Assembly: GCA_024138025.1 (NCBI GenBank)
Contig: JAMXBD010000366.1
Coordinates: forward strand, 496,001-560,000
DNA: 64,000 bases
Direction of reading: 5' to 3'
Source of the DNA: Combretum micranthum
Lineage: Eukaryota; Streptophyta; Magnoliopsida; Myrtales; Combretaceae
Positions 48,551 through 61,447 of this stretch are shown piece after piece; the stretch's first letter is position 1, and each line of letters starts with the position of its first letter. The notes under the pieces were generated by a model that worked only from the letters and a program-made list of their open reading frames with translations, had not been told where the DNA came from and searched no databases. A program made the translations under genes and the position numbers.

Positions 48551-49859
48551 TGTATCATATTCTAAAATTTATAAACCCGATGAAATCTACGATCTAAGCT
48601 AGGGAAGCATACCTATTCAATGTTGTATAGATTTTAGGGTGTCGTCTTCAGGGATTTTGAAAACAAATACTAGTATTATCGATTCTCTACAATTTAGCCA
48701 AAGTTTCGAAGTGAAATCTACAATTAAACTACTAAAAAAAAGATAAAGCACGCCCTAAGATTAACTAAATATGCTTTTAAAGATGAATTCAATCACAAGA
48801 CATACTCTGCACCTTGATCCACCCTAAACCTTAAAATTTTTATGATAATTGATTGATTAATGAATCATTCATGCTTTGCACTATAGAATCTCATCAATTA
48901 AATCAATTACTCCTTAAGTTAACCAATTTCTTACCCTACATAAGATAGTGGAGACCTCTCCCTTACTAACATCACATAAGATTGCATGATAGAACATGAT
49001 CCTCATAACAAGAATTAAATCCTTGTAGCAAAAAATTGTAATTTCCTTACCTTTAAGTGAAATAAGCAATTTCTCTATTCATGAAGGTCTATCTAATTAA
49101 ATGAAACCTCTTTCAATTCAATAAGAATCAAGCATGCAATTAATTTGTGCACAAATCAATCACAAGAATTAAATCATATGAATAGATACAAAGGCATGAA
49201 CATTCATTAATCAAAAATCGATTCAATTCACATGGTTAGGGTTTCACAAGCACAGATGAAGAGCATAAGAATCTACTCCTCCATAGGATTTACCATAAGA
49301 ACAATAGATCTAGAGGAAATAGAAAGAATCCTAATAGAAAGAGTAAACCCTAATTGATGTCTTGTGATCCTTAAATGTTGCTTCAGCAAGTTCTTCGTAT
49401 TTTCCTTCATAATTTCTCTCATAGGGCTTAGAAAAATAATCTAAAAATCTTTAAGAAAGAAAACAGAAAACTATTTATAGTTTTCTAAAGAACCCAGGTT
49501 AGCATGGGCGTCAGCATGGCCAAGATCGGAGTAGGGATGAAGTTAGAATGCTCAATTTTCACCTATGATGCTTGCTCTATTCATACTTGGTGTTCTTCCC
49601 TGGCAATGCTGAAGGAGAGGCTAAAAACTTTTTCACCTCTAATGCTTCTGACATTACCCCTGGCATTCAGCATGGCCATGTTGAAGGTAAGCATGAAAGA
49701 AGAAACTTTGTTCCTCTTGCAAAATTAATCCAAACTTATGATTATCATAAAATCTTCTAAATGAGCTCTTAAAATGCCGAAATGAATTTTTTTACAAAAT
49801 AAGTATCCTTCTCCAACAAATCACAAAAATTACATAACAAATATATCCAAATAAGCACA
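48551..49859 (-). mobile_element. LTR-B2: solo LTR of family B, reversed, ends approximate
   Basis: Reverse-complement relative of 27511-28850. On the minus strand it starts TGTGCTTATTTGG and ends ...AATATGATACA. The repeat-like block with 'agcatggcc' words lies at 49500-49700. It separates transposase text ending EDNQC from text resuming near 49862. I could not find a clean 5-bp duplication, so either end may be off by several bases. Confidence 0.65.
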
Positions 49860-49964
49860 AAGAATAAGGGTGTAATGACATTATCAAGAAGAAAGAAAAG
49901 ACAAGGTGGTGTGAAATATATTTTAGAGGAGATATTGAGTTTGAAATTCAACATGATGGGCATA

Positions 49965-52900
49965 TGTCACACCCTGAGGGTCCCAATCTACATATATACT
50001 ATTTCTAGTTATCTTCAGAGATGACATATTTTCAAACAAACATGATCTTTTAGATGCATTAATAAGAAATAACAAATACATGTAAGCCATAATTTAGTAA
50101 AATAACTGACAACACAAGTCTTGAATATTATAATGTTACAAACCATATTCCTATTCCATAAGTCTCCAAATACATAAACTGATATTTCAGATACTAACTA
50201 TTTTATAAGTAGGAAATACATTTAACAACTTATCCTGAATATCCCAAATTCTCCAAGCTTCTAAATCTAGCTGGAGTCATGCTCCTGAAAAAAACAAGCC
50301 AAACTCGTAGAAAAAGCCTAAAAGGTCTTTAGGAGTGTGAGCAAAATCACAGGCTCAGTGAATAACCAGATATATTACACATGAAACAACTTCATTAACA
50401 ATCATATATAATGCAACAATCAAACAAATGCTCAAAATACAAGTTGGAAGATCTAGAATCTAAACAAGTAAGAGATTTACGCCTTCTCATCAGGATTTAC
50501 TTAAAAACCCACCTGCCCAAGAGAAACTAAGTATACAGGAAAATAAAAAATTTCTCATTTTAGATTATCACTTTAATTTAAGGGTATTTAACTTATCATT
50601 CTATAGAAACTCCTTTAAGTATTAGTGATTGTAAAGCGATACCATAGCGGCTCTTTGTTGCCACTTAGTTCCACAGAACCGACAAAACAAATATAATCTT
50701 GTGTAGAACTATAAATCTTTTGTATAGGAAAACAAGTATTAATAGAGAACCGAAATACTAATATGTAGCAGGTTGTCACACTTTTGAAATATGCAATAAT
50801 GCAGTTCATGTAATGCATATTTGTTTTAATTACATAGCTAATATTTCTTAATCAAGCTTAATATATCATACATCACACACAAACATATACCATGCCTTTC
50901 TGAAGTCATCAGATAATTTGTATTATCACTTTTATTATCTTAGTTTATCGACGCAAATAAACAACTCATATCACATAACCAACAGACTTCCACATCATCT
51001 ATATTATTATCTTTGCATTACATAAACCATTAATTACAAACACAAATAATGTAATAGATCTGAGTTATTCACCTGCTCATGATGATCAGTCGTAATAGTC
51101 CTTAGAAAAATCCACGAACTAATCAATATCACCTATTGGACGAATAAATATTTACTAATAAGAAATATATATCTATATAAATAAATCCCATTGGTTGTCT
51201 AAGTGTCATAAAACCTATTTTTATCTTTTCTAGCTCTATATTATCTTTTCTAAGTTATTAATTACTAGTAAGTAATGGTTTTAAAATATTTTATTTTTAT
51301 CGGATAATTGTAGAGTTTATGTTTAATAATTCAGGATTTTATTATCATCATTGTTATTATTTTTATATTGTTTTTTAGTTTGATCACCTTATGGTAACTG
51401 ATATTTTTTTCTATCATTTATTTTCATTGTGTTTCTCTTGATTTCATTTCATGTTATTATTTGTTATCTATGGGAATTATATTATTCTTAATTATAACTT
51501 ATTCTTATCTTCCATTCTTATATATTTACTTATATATAATAATTATCGGTATTATCTACTATGTTTGCTAATTTTATTTATCTACTTAGAATATTATTTT
51601 CTATTGTTTATGGGATAATTATCATAATCTAATATTTTCTTTTAATATAATAAAAATGTTTCTTATTTGCAACGGTTACAAAAATTTAATACTTATTAAG
51701 TATTTAAATATACTATTCTTTAAACACTTATATTTATTTACTAAATTTATTTTTTTTATATAAATTTATATTATACTGTTACGGATGAAATGAATTTTCA
51801 TCAGGTGAAATTTTGCATGTACGCCAGCAATCAATGCCACTGGCCTTCATGCATGCACAGCCAGCCTTCAAGCTTCGTCAAAGAATTATTTTACGTTATC
51901 ATGTTCTAGAGAATTGGCATGAAGGCTACTAGCTTTTTCATGTATGCTACCAGCTTTAGCGATGTACGTCGTTGGTGTTCATGCATTTTTACGCATAATA
52001 AAAATTTTACGTACCATTGTTCCAATGTAAGCTGACTCAAAGGCCGCCAGCTTACCTGTGTATGCCACCATCTTTGTCATGTACGCCGTCGGTATAGGGC
52101 CGGTGTACACACTATTCATCATCTCCTTTGTTTTTTTTTTTTTTTTTTTTCTGGTTCGAAGTTCATTTTCATTATACCATATATGTATTTTACTTGCTTG
52201 TTTGACTATTTTTTAGTGTTTTTTGATGATCCTTAGTTTTGTTCGTGATATACTAATACATATAACATCTCATAATCATTATAATATGTGATTTCTTAGC
52301 TTCTATACATATCATAATGTATAAATAGAGTTTTCGAGTTAGATATATCTTGTTTGAGTTGAGATTGGATTGGTAAACCTCTTCCCCAAATTAACCCAAA
52401 TTTATGGTTTAGTAGAATCATTTGTTAAGTTAATGAATTAACAATTTACTACTTTGAAACAAGCTTAACTTACCTTAGTTGTTGATTCCCTAAGCTGGAG
52501 CTTTGCTGCTTATGTAATTGTTGGTTGTGTTTGTGTTTCAAGGTAAAAAAAGGAGATGAATCTAGCTACTCTAAGTGTGTTTAAGTATTTTGTTTCTTTA
52601 TTTATTAAGTTGGTTCATTTAGACATAAGGAGACAACATTCCCAAGACAATTTTTGGCCTAGAAGAGGATTAAATGATTTTGAATGCATTAAATGAGTTG
52701 CATATTTGGGAAAATTTGATTGGTTTTACAACTTATTATCTTGACTTTTGTTTATTCAATTTGACCCACTTGTTTTGAAATTTTAGTTGGGAGGTTTTGG
52801 ATAATTCCAGCTGCAAATTCATGCCATTTTCCACCAAAATTTATAACTAAAATTTTAATTTTACTTAATTAATTAATTATCATAGTTTTAAGATAGTTTA

Positions 52901-53515
52901 TCAAACTATACGGGTATAAATATGTTAGTTATATAGGAGTTATATCTCCAAAAATTTATCTAATGCTCTTACAATTTCCTAGATTATCAATGAGTTCAAA
53001 TTTTGAGTTTAAGGTTTACGCGATTAATTATTTTTAGTGTTTTACCTTATGCAATTAGACTTTTCTAAGCTTAATAGGCCAATTTCAGTTTCAGTCTCTA
53101 AGAGCTTCAGAATTATCTAACTAGAACAATAGTGCAATCTAGACATTTATTTGAAGTCTAGATTGTTAGTTATGGATTTGTTTTTATACCTATTGTGTAT
53201 TTATAACTTTAACGGTTCATCCTTAAATTATCATTTTCTAACTATAATCGTTATTGGTTGTTTGCTTTTTACTGCATTTGAAATCTTATCTTAATTATTT
53301 CTATATTTTGAGTTTTTGATACCCACTATGAAATCTTGTCTTTGTTATCTGTTACTATTTTAAAAACTTTGTTTTAAGGTTTCAAGTTGTATATAGGTTC
53401 ATTACTACTTCGTAGTTCTATTCTAAGATCTTTGTTGAGTTTTACATAAACCTTCTATTCTTTATATTTGTATTTTTATTTATTTTTACTAGTATGAAAA
53501 TTGTTGGGTTTTACA
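49965..53515 (-). mobile_element. LTR of family A', reversed, 3.55 kb, in the second transposase gene
   Basis: On the minus strand it starts TGTAAAACCC (53515) and ends ...CAGGGTGTGACA (49965). Flanks are GCATA (49960-49964) and ACATA (53516-53520), one mismatch. The transposase frame continues across it (EIQHDG, then RYTT). It shares with 36414-39457 the 3' block 'cacaggctcagtgaata' (50350) and 'gatctgagttattcacctgc', and has a CG-containing variable block at 51815-52100. No gag or pol. Confidence 0.8.
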
Positions 53516-53920
53516 ACATAGGTATACAACAATCTAGAAAAGCAATCATGTATTTGCAGAGAGTCAAATTTGTTTGATATCCCTTGCTATAACGTAATCA
53601 CTACAATTATTAATGTAGGGAAAAGTCTTGAAGATTATGTGGATGGGGTTTACAACAAAGAGACCTTTAGAAATATGTACTTGGACACCATCGTTACCAT
53701 TCGGGATGAGAAATTTTGGAAAAAAAAAAAAAACTGGTGCAGATGGGCCTAAACTGCTCCCTTAACACAATAAAGGGAAGGATCCAATGTAATAGTAGGA
53801 AGGAAGAGGTGGAGCAATCGATTTTGGATAAATTGAGTAAGCGTAGGAGGACAATGAGCTGTTCTCAATGCAAAAAATTGGTCACAATCGAAGGGGATGT
53901 AGGCTATGCAGTGGATTGAT

Positions 53921-54779
53921 GCTTCAACAATATGAATAGGTTACATTATTAACACCATTTTAAGTTATACTATTATGCTTCCATTTTATTTTGGTTAATA
54001 TGGCATACCTTACCTGTAGCATTCTAAGAGATTAATTGAATGTTATAACCAATATGGATCAGTTAATTGGTGTGGGCCAAAGTTTTGAATTTGTATGTTA
54101 GTAATTGGGCTTTACATTGGCTTGTCAAGATAAGCTATCAGGTAGACATATGTTAGATTCATTATCGATGCCAAATAATTTGGAAATAAAATATCATAAA
54201 GATTAGTTGTGGTGGTTGACAATAGAGAAGGCATGGAACATGTGTACGACGGCTAAAATTTATCAAAATATAGGCCATTTAAGAAAAATTACCAAAGTTA
54301 ATCGCTAAATAGTAGCTTATACTTGTGATTGTAGAAAATTACGAAAGAATCCCATCAATAGACTATGGCTCCATTTTTTTTTATATGGTAGCTAATACAT
54401 TTCGTTATAGTGAAGTTGTTGTGCATGTATAGCAATTCATAATTGCGATTTTAGTCTATAACTGTACATGTATATCACATTTTTATAATTGTGATTTTAG
54501 TATTTTATTAATGCTTTGATCTAATCACTAACACCATGGAGGAATTGGAATAATAAAGACATTACAATTTTATAACCTTTCTTATTTTAAGGCATAAAAG
54601 AACAAGACAAACCCACACCACACTAACCACCAATGTCTAAAACCCTAGAAAGAATCATCATCCAAATCAAACTTGAAGTGTTTTGTCAAACTCAAATCTT
54701 GGACTCCATCATCAATGATGCCTACCTTAATGCTGTAATTTTTCTCCTCCTTTCAAATTATAACTTCAAGGTCCATAAG
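53921..54779. other. 3' flank of the second MULE gene; short gene-like remnant
   Basis: The first half is AT-rich and featureless. From 54590 the sequence changes character: a TATA-like 'ggcataaaag', a CA-rich leader and a 46-codon open stretch from Met 54632 (MSKTLERIIIQIKLE..) are cut by the hAT insertion at 54780. I do not recognise it. I could not find the right TIR of the second MULE here. Confidence 0.35.
54772..54779. repeat. Decayed 8-bp target-site duplication of the 3.2-kb hAT element
   Basis: TCCATAAG at 54772-54779 against TCGACAAG at 57936-57943; six of eight bases match. Confidence 0.65.
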
Positions 54780-57700
54780 TAAGGCTACAAGCAAGCCGAA
54801 CTACTTGTGAACAACTTGAGCTCAACTCGGTTTAGGCTCGGCTTGGCTCGAGCTCAAAATGAAGCTCGTTTAGTTAAACAAGCAGAGCTCAAAGTGAAGC
54901 TCGTTTAGTTAAACGAGCTCATGAGCTGACTTGCAAACAAGCTCGTTTAGAGCTCGATAGAGGGCTCACAAGCCAGGCTCGATTACTAGTTCGATAGTGG
55001 GCAAGTGAGCTCGGTATATATATATAGTGTTATTATATGTATTGTATTATATTATATTATAAAATAATATATTTCAATGTAATGAAAGTGAATTGAAAAA
55101 GTCTAACAAAAAAATTTGTAACAAAAAAAAAGTGAGATTAAAATTTGTGTATAATTTCATGTCTGCCCCTTACTCTTAAAACAACACCGTGTTATCTTCG
55201 ATATAAAAGCCCCTTTTATTTTCTTAACCCTACTTCCTTTTCTTCTACACTCTTCTTGCACAGCCAAGGTAAATGTAAACCCTAGTCTCTATTTTTCTTT
55301 TCTTTCTTTCAATTTTTCCTAAATCTTGATGGTATCTAATGCTTGTTTGTGTTTCCCTTTTGCGAGATGATGAAATCAAAGGCCAAGTTCAAGTTGGCAA
55401 GACTCCAATGGGTCAAATCTTGCATGCCTTTCTTTGTTATTTGATTCCCTTATTTATACGTCGTATATTTTGTTATTTTCAGTTGTGTATGTTGTTGTGT
55501 AGTTATGTTTCTTTTAGATCTGCCACTATTCCTCGTCTTCATTAATTTGTTGCCTGCTCGTCCATTGCGTGACTCCATCCTCATCAAGTTGGTGTTCACA
55601 GGTAAGTTTTGAACATGATTGGTGTAGATCTGATTTAACAACATTTTGATGGCTTATTTTATGTGTATGTTTCTATGTTTTGATCTGATTTGTAGCTTAT
55701 AGGGCTATGGGTTCAAATCTCCATATCCATTTAAGGAATAAAGTTTCTCTATTTATTATTTTGTTAATTTGAAATCAATGATTTGGAAAGGGATAGTTTT
55801 TTTTATGAGTATGAGCTGAGTATCAGTGGATTTTAGTATTTTTCATTAGCATGTTGTTGCATTGTTAGGTTGTAGTTTGTCTAGACGGCTCATAATGAAA
55901 TGGGAACACTTTTGTGTGGTATATTCTTTATATTTGTGGACAATGTAAAGGGAATTGTTTAATAATGTCTTAAATTTGTTGTCGGACATCCTGTTGCTTT
56001 TACTACTTTTACAAGATTATGAAGTGGATTTTAATATTTGGAAAAAAAAAAAAAAAAGTGTTGTATGGAGGTAGGTGTATTTTGTGTAATTGATGTATCT
56101 TGAGGAAAAAAGTAGTATATCAAGCCTATCTATTTTTGTCAAAGACAAGAAGCCAATGCGTGCTCCATTATGACACTGCTATGATGTTAATGTTATTATA
56201 AGTTATCGAATTGTAGAATATTATGATGGTAGCAAGAGTACACGAGATGCTGATTGTAAATGGAGAATGGAGATCAATATGATAAAAAGGTTAAGTGAGT
56301 ACTCATCGTATTAGGAGTACACGAGGTGCTAATTGGCCAATGTTATTATTGTGGTTTATATTGTTATAGTGCTAGTTTCTTAGTAGGTTTTGAGTTTTCT
56401 TTCATATGTATAAGTTTGGTAAGCTAAATGTTGTTACTGTTTGAGTAAAGTTTTGTTTTTAACGAATAAATTTTTGTATTTTTTTAGAGTTTGTTTGTTG
56501 GATCTAGGTGGTTGTTTTTGTTTTGGTTTAGCTTGAAGTTTTGGGTATTGATTAGTGAAGTTGAATCTGCTTTGTTCTTTAGCCATTGATTAAGTTTTAT
56601 GCATAAGTTTTTTAGGAAGTTGGTGCTTGTTTACTTGGTCTTCATCAAGTTGGCAATCATTGGTAAGTTTTTGAGCTTTTCATATATTGATGTCAGCGTT
56701 CATTTGTTTTTGTTTTAGCTTACTTTATACTTGTACTTAGTATTTCTTTTGTGTGTTATATCGTATCCACAAGCTTCATACTCTTAGCTGCTCTTCATCT
56801 TTTCACTTTCTAGTTTAATTAGCCATTGGTGTGATATATGAACACAGTGGTTCACGTCTTAAACATAGAGCATATTAGGACCATTTTTGTGAAAAACACT
56901 TCTAAGAAAATGAATTTCAAAAGAAATTTAAAAAATTTATTCAAAGAGAACATTTATTTGAATATGGAAATAGGAAATTGAATGGAACTGAAATCATGTT
57001 CCTGCCAAGTGTTTGTATTGTGGACTTCATCTATTTTATAGAAGTAATAGTTCATGGTCCAAGCATGTCTGCAAGTTGAACACTCATGCTGTGATTGATG
57101 CTAGTGGAATGCTTTAGAGGTGATAATTTCATCCAGCATGTCATAAATTAAATCTATAATGAGTTTTACTGGTTCATGTGCAAAGGAATGGTTGTACCCT
57201 TTTCCTTAACATTTGGTGAACTTGAAGAATATTATGATACGAAAATTTGATTATGTTGAAGGGGGGGATGATTATCTTACAGCTGCCAAGTTTCTTAAGG
57301 AAATAGTTATACATGGTTCTTAATCTTTACTAAAGCAAATATAGCAGGAGAAAGTTGTTAATGATCTAAAAGCTCTCCTTAATTACTCAAGAGATTGAAC
57401 AATTGTTTTCAAACCCAAATTGAGTGATGATGATAATGTCTTTATTTGAAAGCATTGCTGAATTTCAAAGCAGTGATAAATTATAACTATTTTCATGATG
57501 TATGAAATTGTTATTTCAATTTGATCTAGCACACAACTTTTGTCAACAGCATCATCAAATTCATGCAAAAGTGAAAACAAATATGTGTATATAGGGATCT
57601 TATGATTAATTTTCCACCACAAGCGAGTTTTCCACCACAAACAAGCTTTAAACAAGCTTGAGCTTGAGCTTCTTAAGTTGCTCTAGCTCAAGCTTGTTTA

Positions 57701-57935
57701 AGGCTCATTAAGCTAAATGAGCCTCGAGCTTAAGCTCGAGCTCGTTTACCTTAACAAGCCAAACAAGCTAAACTCGGGCTCATGTTTTTTTATCGAGTGC
57801 GAGCTCAGGCTTGGGCTCGGGCCTACGCTTTTTAAGATTGGTAAAAGCCCAACTCGGCTTGAGCTCATTAAATTTTTAACTAGCAGAGCTCGAGCCCCTA
57901 AATGCTCAACTTGGCTTGGTTCATTTGCAGCCCTA
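54780..57935. mobile_element. hAT-type element, 3.2 kb, probably non-autonomous
   Basis: Ends are TAAGGCTACAAGCAAGCC and the complement of TTGGTTCATTTGCAGCCCTA, inverted hAT-type termini. Long sub-terminal regions (54810-55010 and 57640-57900) repeat 'gagctc', 'ctcgtttagttaaacgagct' and 'aagctcgagctcg' in both orientations, giving strong fold-back potential. The interior has a promoter-like TATA (cgatataaaagcccc, 55199), a leader with donor (cagccaag|gtaaat) and, near 56995-57070, remnants resembling a BED-type zinc finger (CIVDF..SWSKH-like in shifted frames). No transposase dimerisation domain is visible. Confidence 0.75.
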
Positions 57936-57943
57936 TCGACAAG

Positions 57944-58367
57944 TAGGTCTGATGCATTCATTCCTATAATCAAAACACGTTTTGTTAATGCGATACAGTT
58001 ATAGTATATGGTGTTACAATTTTGATATTACTGGTTTACTATATCTTTTTTCAAACATGCAAATTTACAATTGTAATTTGATAATTATTTTTATTTAAAT
58101 CTTAGTTAAGTAATTATTTTTTATAAACATCCTAAACAAGAGGAAAAAAACACAAAATAGAGCCTATACAATTTCACATAATATCGGACTTAAAGAATTA
58201 CTTTGCTTCACATGTATCCTATAAAAATGACGTAGTTTGTGTCTTACTTAAACTCATTCAGGCATGTTCTTGATTATTGAACTTAATGAAGCTCACATTC
58301 TATTTGACTTCAATTTAAACCTGACCTTAACTTGAGCAATCTTGTAGAAGTGTACCTTGCTCACAAC
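57944..58367. other. AT-rich spacer between two hAT elements
   Basis: No coding frame, RNA gene or repeat that I can support. Confidence 0.5.
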
Positions 58368-59085
58368 TAGAGGTAGACAAGTAGGTTATGGCCCATAAGC
58401 CAGCTTGTTTAACCCACTTTGAAAATGGGTTATGGCCAATATTTTTTCAATCCATTTAAAAATAGGCCAATTTTAACCAGCCCATTTAACCCACGGGCCA
58501 AAGTGAGCTAGCCCGCGGATTGAGTGGGTTAGCCCGGTAGCCCACTTGTATAAAAATAAAATAAAATAAGTGGGAAAATAACTATTAATATAGTATTGTT
58601 CTTGGATATTTTATACTTGAGCTTAAACTTATGTATGAATTATAATAGAGTATGGCAATTTGATGTATACACATCATAACATTTTTTAAGTATATCTTTT
58701 TTATTTTAAATAAAATATGATATCCAATAAAACTATTTTAAAATATTTATTTTAATATATAAGTAGTTATAATAATAACAAAATTAATCATTTATATATT
58801 TAGAACCCTACAAAACTTAATTTTTTTATTATATATATTTTATTCAATTAGTATAAATGAGTTAAATGGATCAATTTGGCTCGTTTAATCCATAAAGATA
58901 TACAAATGGGTTAAATAGGTCAAGAAATGGGCCAGCCCATTTAACCCATAAATCAAAGTGAGTTGGGTTAAGATCAAGAAATTTTAGCCCATTTTTAAAG
59001 TGAGCTAAGTTTTTTTAGCTTGTTTAACTCACATGCCAAAGTGGGCTAGGCCGGATTGACCCGTTTAACCCACTTACCCACCTTA
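58368..59085. mobile_element. hAT-type MITE, 718 bp, near-perfect 8-bp duplication
   Basis: Ends TAGAGGTAGACAAGTAGGTT and the complement of AACCCACTTACCCACCTTA. Flanks CTCACAAC (58360-58367) and ATCACAAC (59086-59093), seven of eight. The interior repeats 'ccatttaaccca' and 'gggttaa' words in both orientations. No coding capacity. Confidence 0.85.
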
Positions 59086-60143
59086 ATCACAACTTGACTA
59101 CATTCAAATTAAACTCCAATAGATATTAAACTCGAGTAATTTATGGTCTTATATTGAAATAGCCATGAATTCCTTATATTGCATGCTAATATGATATTGG
59201 AATGATATATTATATATATATGTGTGTGTATGCTTAGTAATATAATTAAGGAATGTGTTATTTTATATGTGATTAGTATTAAGAATTAATATTATTGTTG
59301 GATGTTTATAAATGTTTGTATAGTATAATAAATGTGTGAATAGCTTAATGAATGTGTGTGTGTTTTTGTAAATTAATATGCATGCATTATGTTTAGAATG
59401 TAATCAAATTGTTTTGAAGTTGCTTAAATCATGACAGAAATTTTGTGAACTTTAAACCCCCATTTTAAGCTTAAATTCAACCCAAATGCATTTGAAATTT
59501 CCCCAAATTAAACCTAGGACAAATATACCCCCTAAAGGTAAGATTTGGATAACAAATTACTCTAATTGGACAAGATAAGTCCTCCTTTTTGGCAGCCACA
59601 ATTTTCATACGAATTTTACTTCTTTTCTTTCTTCTTCCTTTCTTCCTTTTCTTAATCCAAAATTTTAAACCCTAAGCCAAGGTTTACTACAAGCTTAAGG
59701 ATTTGAACAACATTCTAAGCCAAGATTCATCCATGTGAGTTTAATGCAACCTTTGTCTTTTAATTTATGTCTTATAATGTGTTGTATGTAAATGTTAGAG
59801 TAGATAGGATTATGAGATGATGATTGGTATGAAATTGAGTTGGTGCATAAATGATAGTTAGAATGGGATTATATTATTAATGGAGTGGTAATTTGCATCT
59901 TATAGGAGTGTGAATGAATGGGATGAGTATTTTAGGAAATTGAAGAATGAGTAGTTGATGTATGAATTTGAAGTATGATTAGTGATTTGATAATTAGAAG
60001 TAGAATTCATGTTGTTAGGATAGCATTTGGATCATATAACAAGCTTTAGAAAGTTTGGACTAAGTTTGGAAAATTTTTGAGAATTGAGCAAAGTGTGGAA
60101 AAACAGGGGATTTCAAAAACAATTTTCGTATAGGTTAAAATTT

Positions 60144-60690
60144 GAACGTACGCCGGCATCTGGGGATTCTACGCCGTCGGCGGAGAGGCGGTGTAGAAAG
60201 CCCATAGAATCGATTTTTCTAACGCCGTTTGTTACGCCGCCGGCTTTTATGCTAAGGTTTTGCCAGCGTCTGTTCTTCAGAACGTACGCCGGCAATTTAA
60301 GCTTCTACGCCGCCGGCATAGAGGCGGTGTTGAATGACCACAGAAGCAAATTTCTTAAAGCCGACTGAACGCCGTCGGCTTTCGCTAGGAAAGTCAGCCG
60401 GCGTTCTTTCTTCCTTAATGTACGCTGGCTGCTGGGAATCAAGGCCGCCGGCGTACATGTGAAGGCTGCCCACGTACTTGTATAAGCGGCCGGCTTACAC
60501 CTCTCTGGATGTTTTTGAAAACTTTGGTTTTGGATTCTACGCCGGCTCAACGCCGCCGGCGTATGGTGCAAAGGCTGACGGCATACCCTTGAACGCTGCC
60601 AGCGTTGGCAGTGTGCTTTTTCAGGACATTGAACACCGGCTCAACGCCGTTGGCGTTGAGTGCCGGCGTATCCCCTGTGCTTTTGAATTT
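60144..60690 (+). repeat. CG-rich ~136-bp tandem units in LTR-A4
   Basis: Unit starts 'gaacgtacgccggc' at 60144 and 60280, with a third, more diverged start 'atgtacgctggc' near 60417. Words such as 'acgccgccggc' recur throughout. The block keeps many CG dinucleotides, unlike the corresponding parts of LTR-A2 and A3, which suggests less time under methylation-driven decay. Confidence 0.8.
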
Positions 60691-61447
60691 TAAGAACTTT
60701 TTCTAAAATTTTCCAAAGTTTGTTATTTGAGTAATTACGTATTTGTTTAGTGATCTAGGGTATATTAGGATGTTTAAATGCTTTATGTTGACCTTGAACT
60801 AGTTATTTAGATTTCTCGAATGTATTTATGTTTTGTACTAGCTAATTAGAACTTAAGCTAAGTCTGAATTTGATATTGGTTTAAACAGTGATAGATCCTC
60901 GCCCAGTCAACCCCGTTAACTCCCGAACTATCTCAGGTACGTAGTAACTTGTTTGACTGTTTGCTAGGGTAGGCATCAAGAATAAACTACCTAAAAATAA
61001 GAGAATACTATTGTTATTTATGTGTTGATTGTCGATGTTTGCCGTTGAATCTGGTTCGGAGAGCGGCACCCTGCTCATATTGGGGGCAGGGTTCTTTCTC
61101 GTTAACGGTTAGAATGGTTTAGGAGATATGAGTATCCGAGCTGCTCATATCAACCCCCTAAGCGTCGTGATGCGTTACTCAGGAACCCCTAGTATTACGG
61201 GCTACGCCGGAAGGTGGGGCTACCTAGTCTGTATGAACAGTAGGGACCACTCAGGGAGGCGAACGTAATACTAGAACCTTGTTGTCCGGAGTTTGAATAC
61301 TCCCGTGATGTCTTATTAACTAAAGACTTGATAATGAATAAGTGAATGTTGCATTTCACATTTAGCCTAGGAATGTGTGAATCACTACGCATTTGTATTT
61401 GTTACTTGTGTACTGGGCCTTTGGCTCATATTTTATCTATTTCAGGT

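Larger units (their letters stand above)
44558..53920 (+). pseudogene. mudrA-like: Second mudrA-type MULE transposase, split by three LTR insertions
   Basis: Coding pieces lie at 44558-45732, 47711-48550, about 49860-49964 and 53516-53920. In order: a PB1-like start (FHHNGRFV); an acidic linker (DEDGEQHEYTRK); the MuDR zinc domain (IGMLFDSPWEFKDVV, KCARDGCLWVVYAS); then HTYG-like and WDYLEELHYRNP text in a shifted frame near 45416-45745. After the first LTR come RKPIYMF, remnants of the DGCFLK/LLAAIGRDA block (47790-47850) and LMTDLDID. Further on are VEHRMCGRYIYA and MLEDICIYIKGRI. The tail has FDIPCYN, LEDYVDGVYNKETF, and a CSQC knuckle whose HNRRGC half is one base out of frame (about 53880). 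Many stops and frameshifts show long inactivity. Pieces join smoothly at the insertion points. Confidence 0.85.

Noticed and set aside
54000..54779. Right TIR of the second MULE
   Set aside because: I looked for the reverse complement of the candidate left end near 42893 and found none; the element end may be lost or lie elsewhere.
57717..58004. Open frames on both strands with protein-like composition
   Set aside because: They lie in the fold-back end of the hAT element (gagctc/aagctc words) and cross its border into flanking DNA.
60084..60693. Four overlapping open frames on both strands
   Set aside because: They follow the CG-rich tandem units of LTR-A4, which lack stop codons on both strands; no family match and no consistent frame between units.
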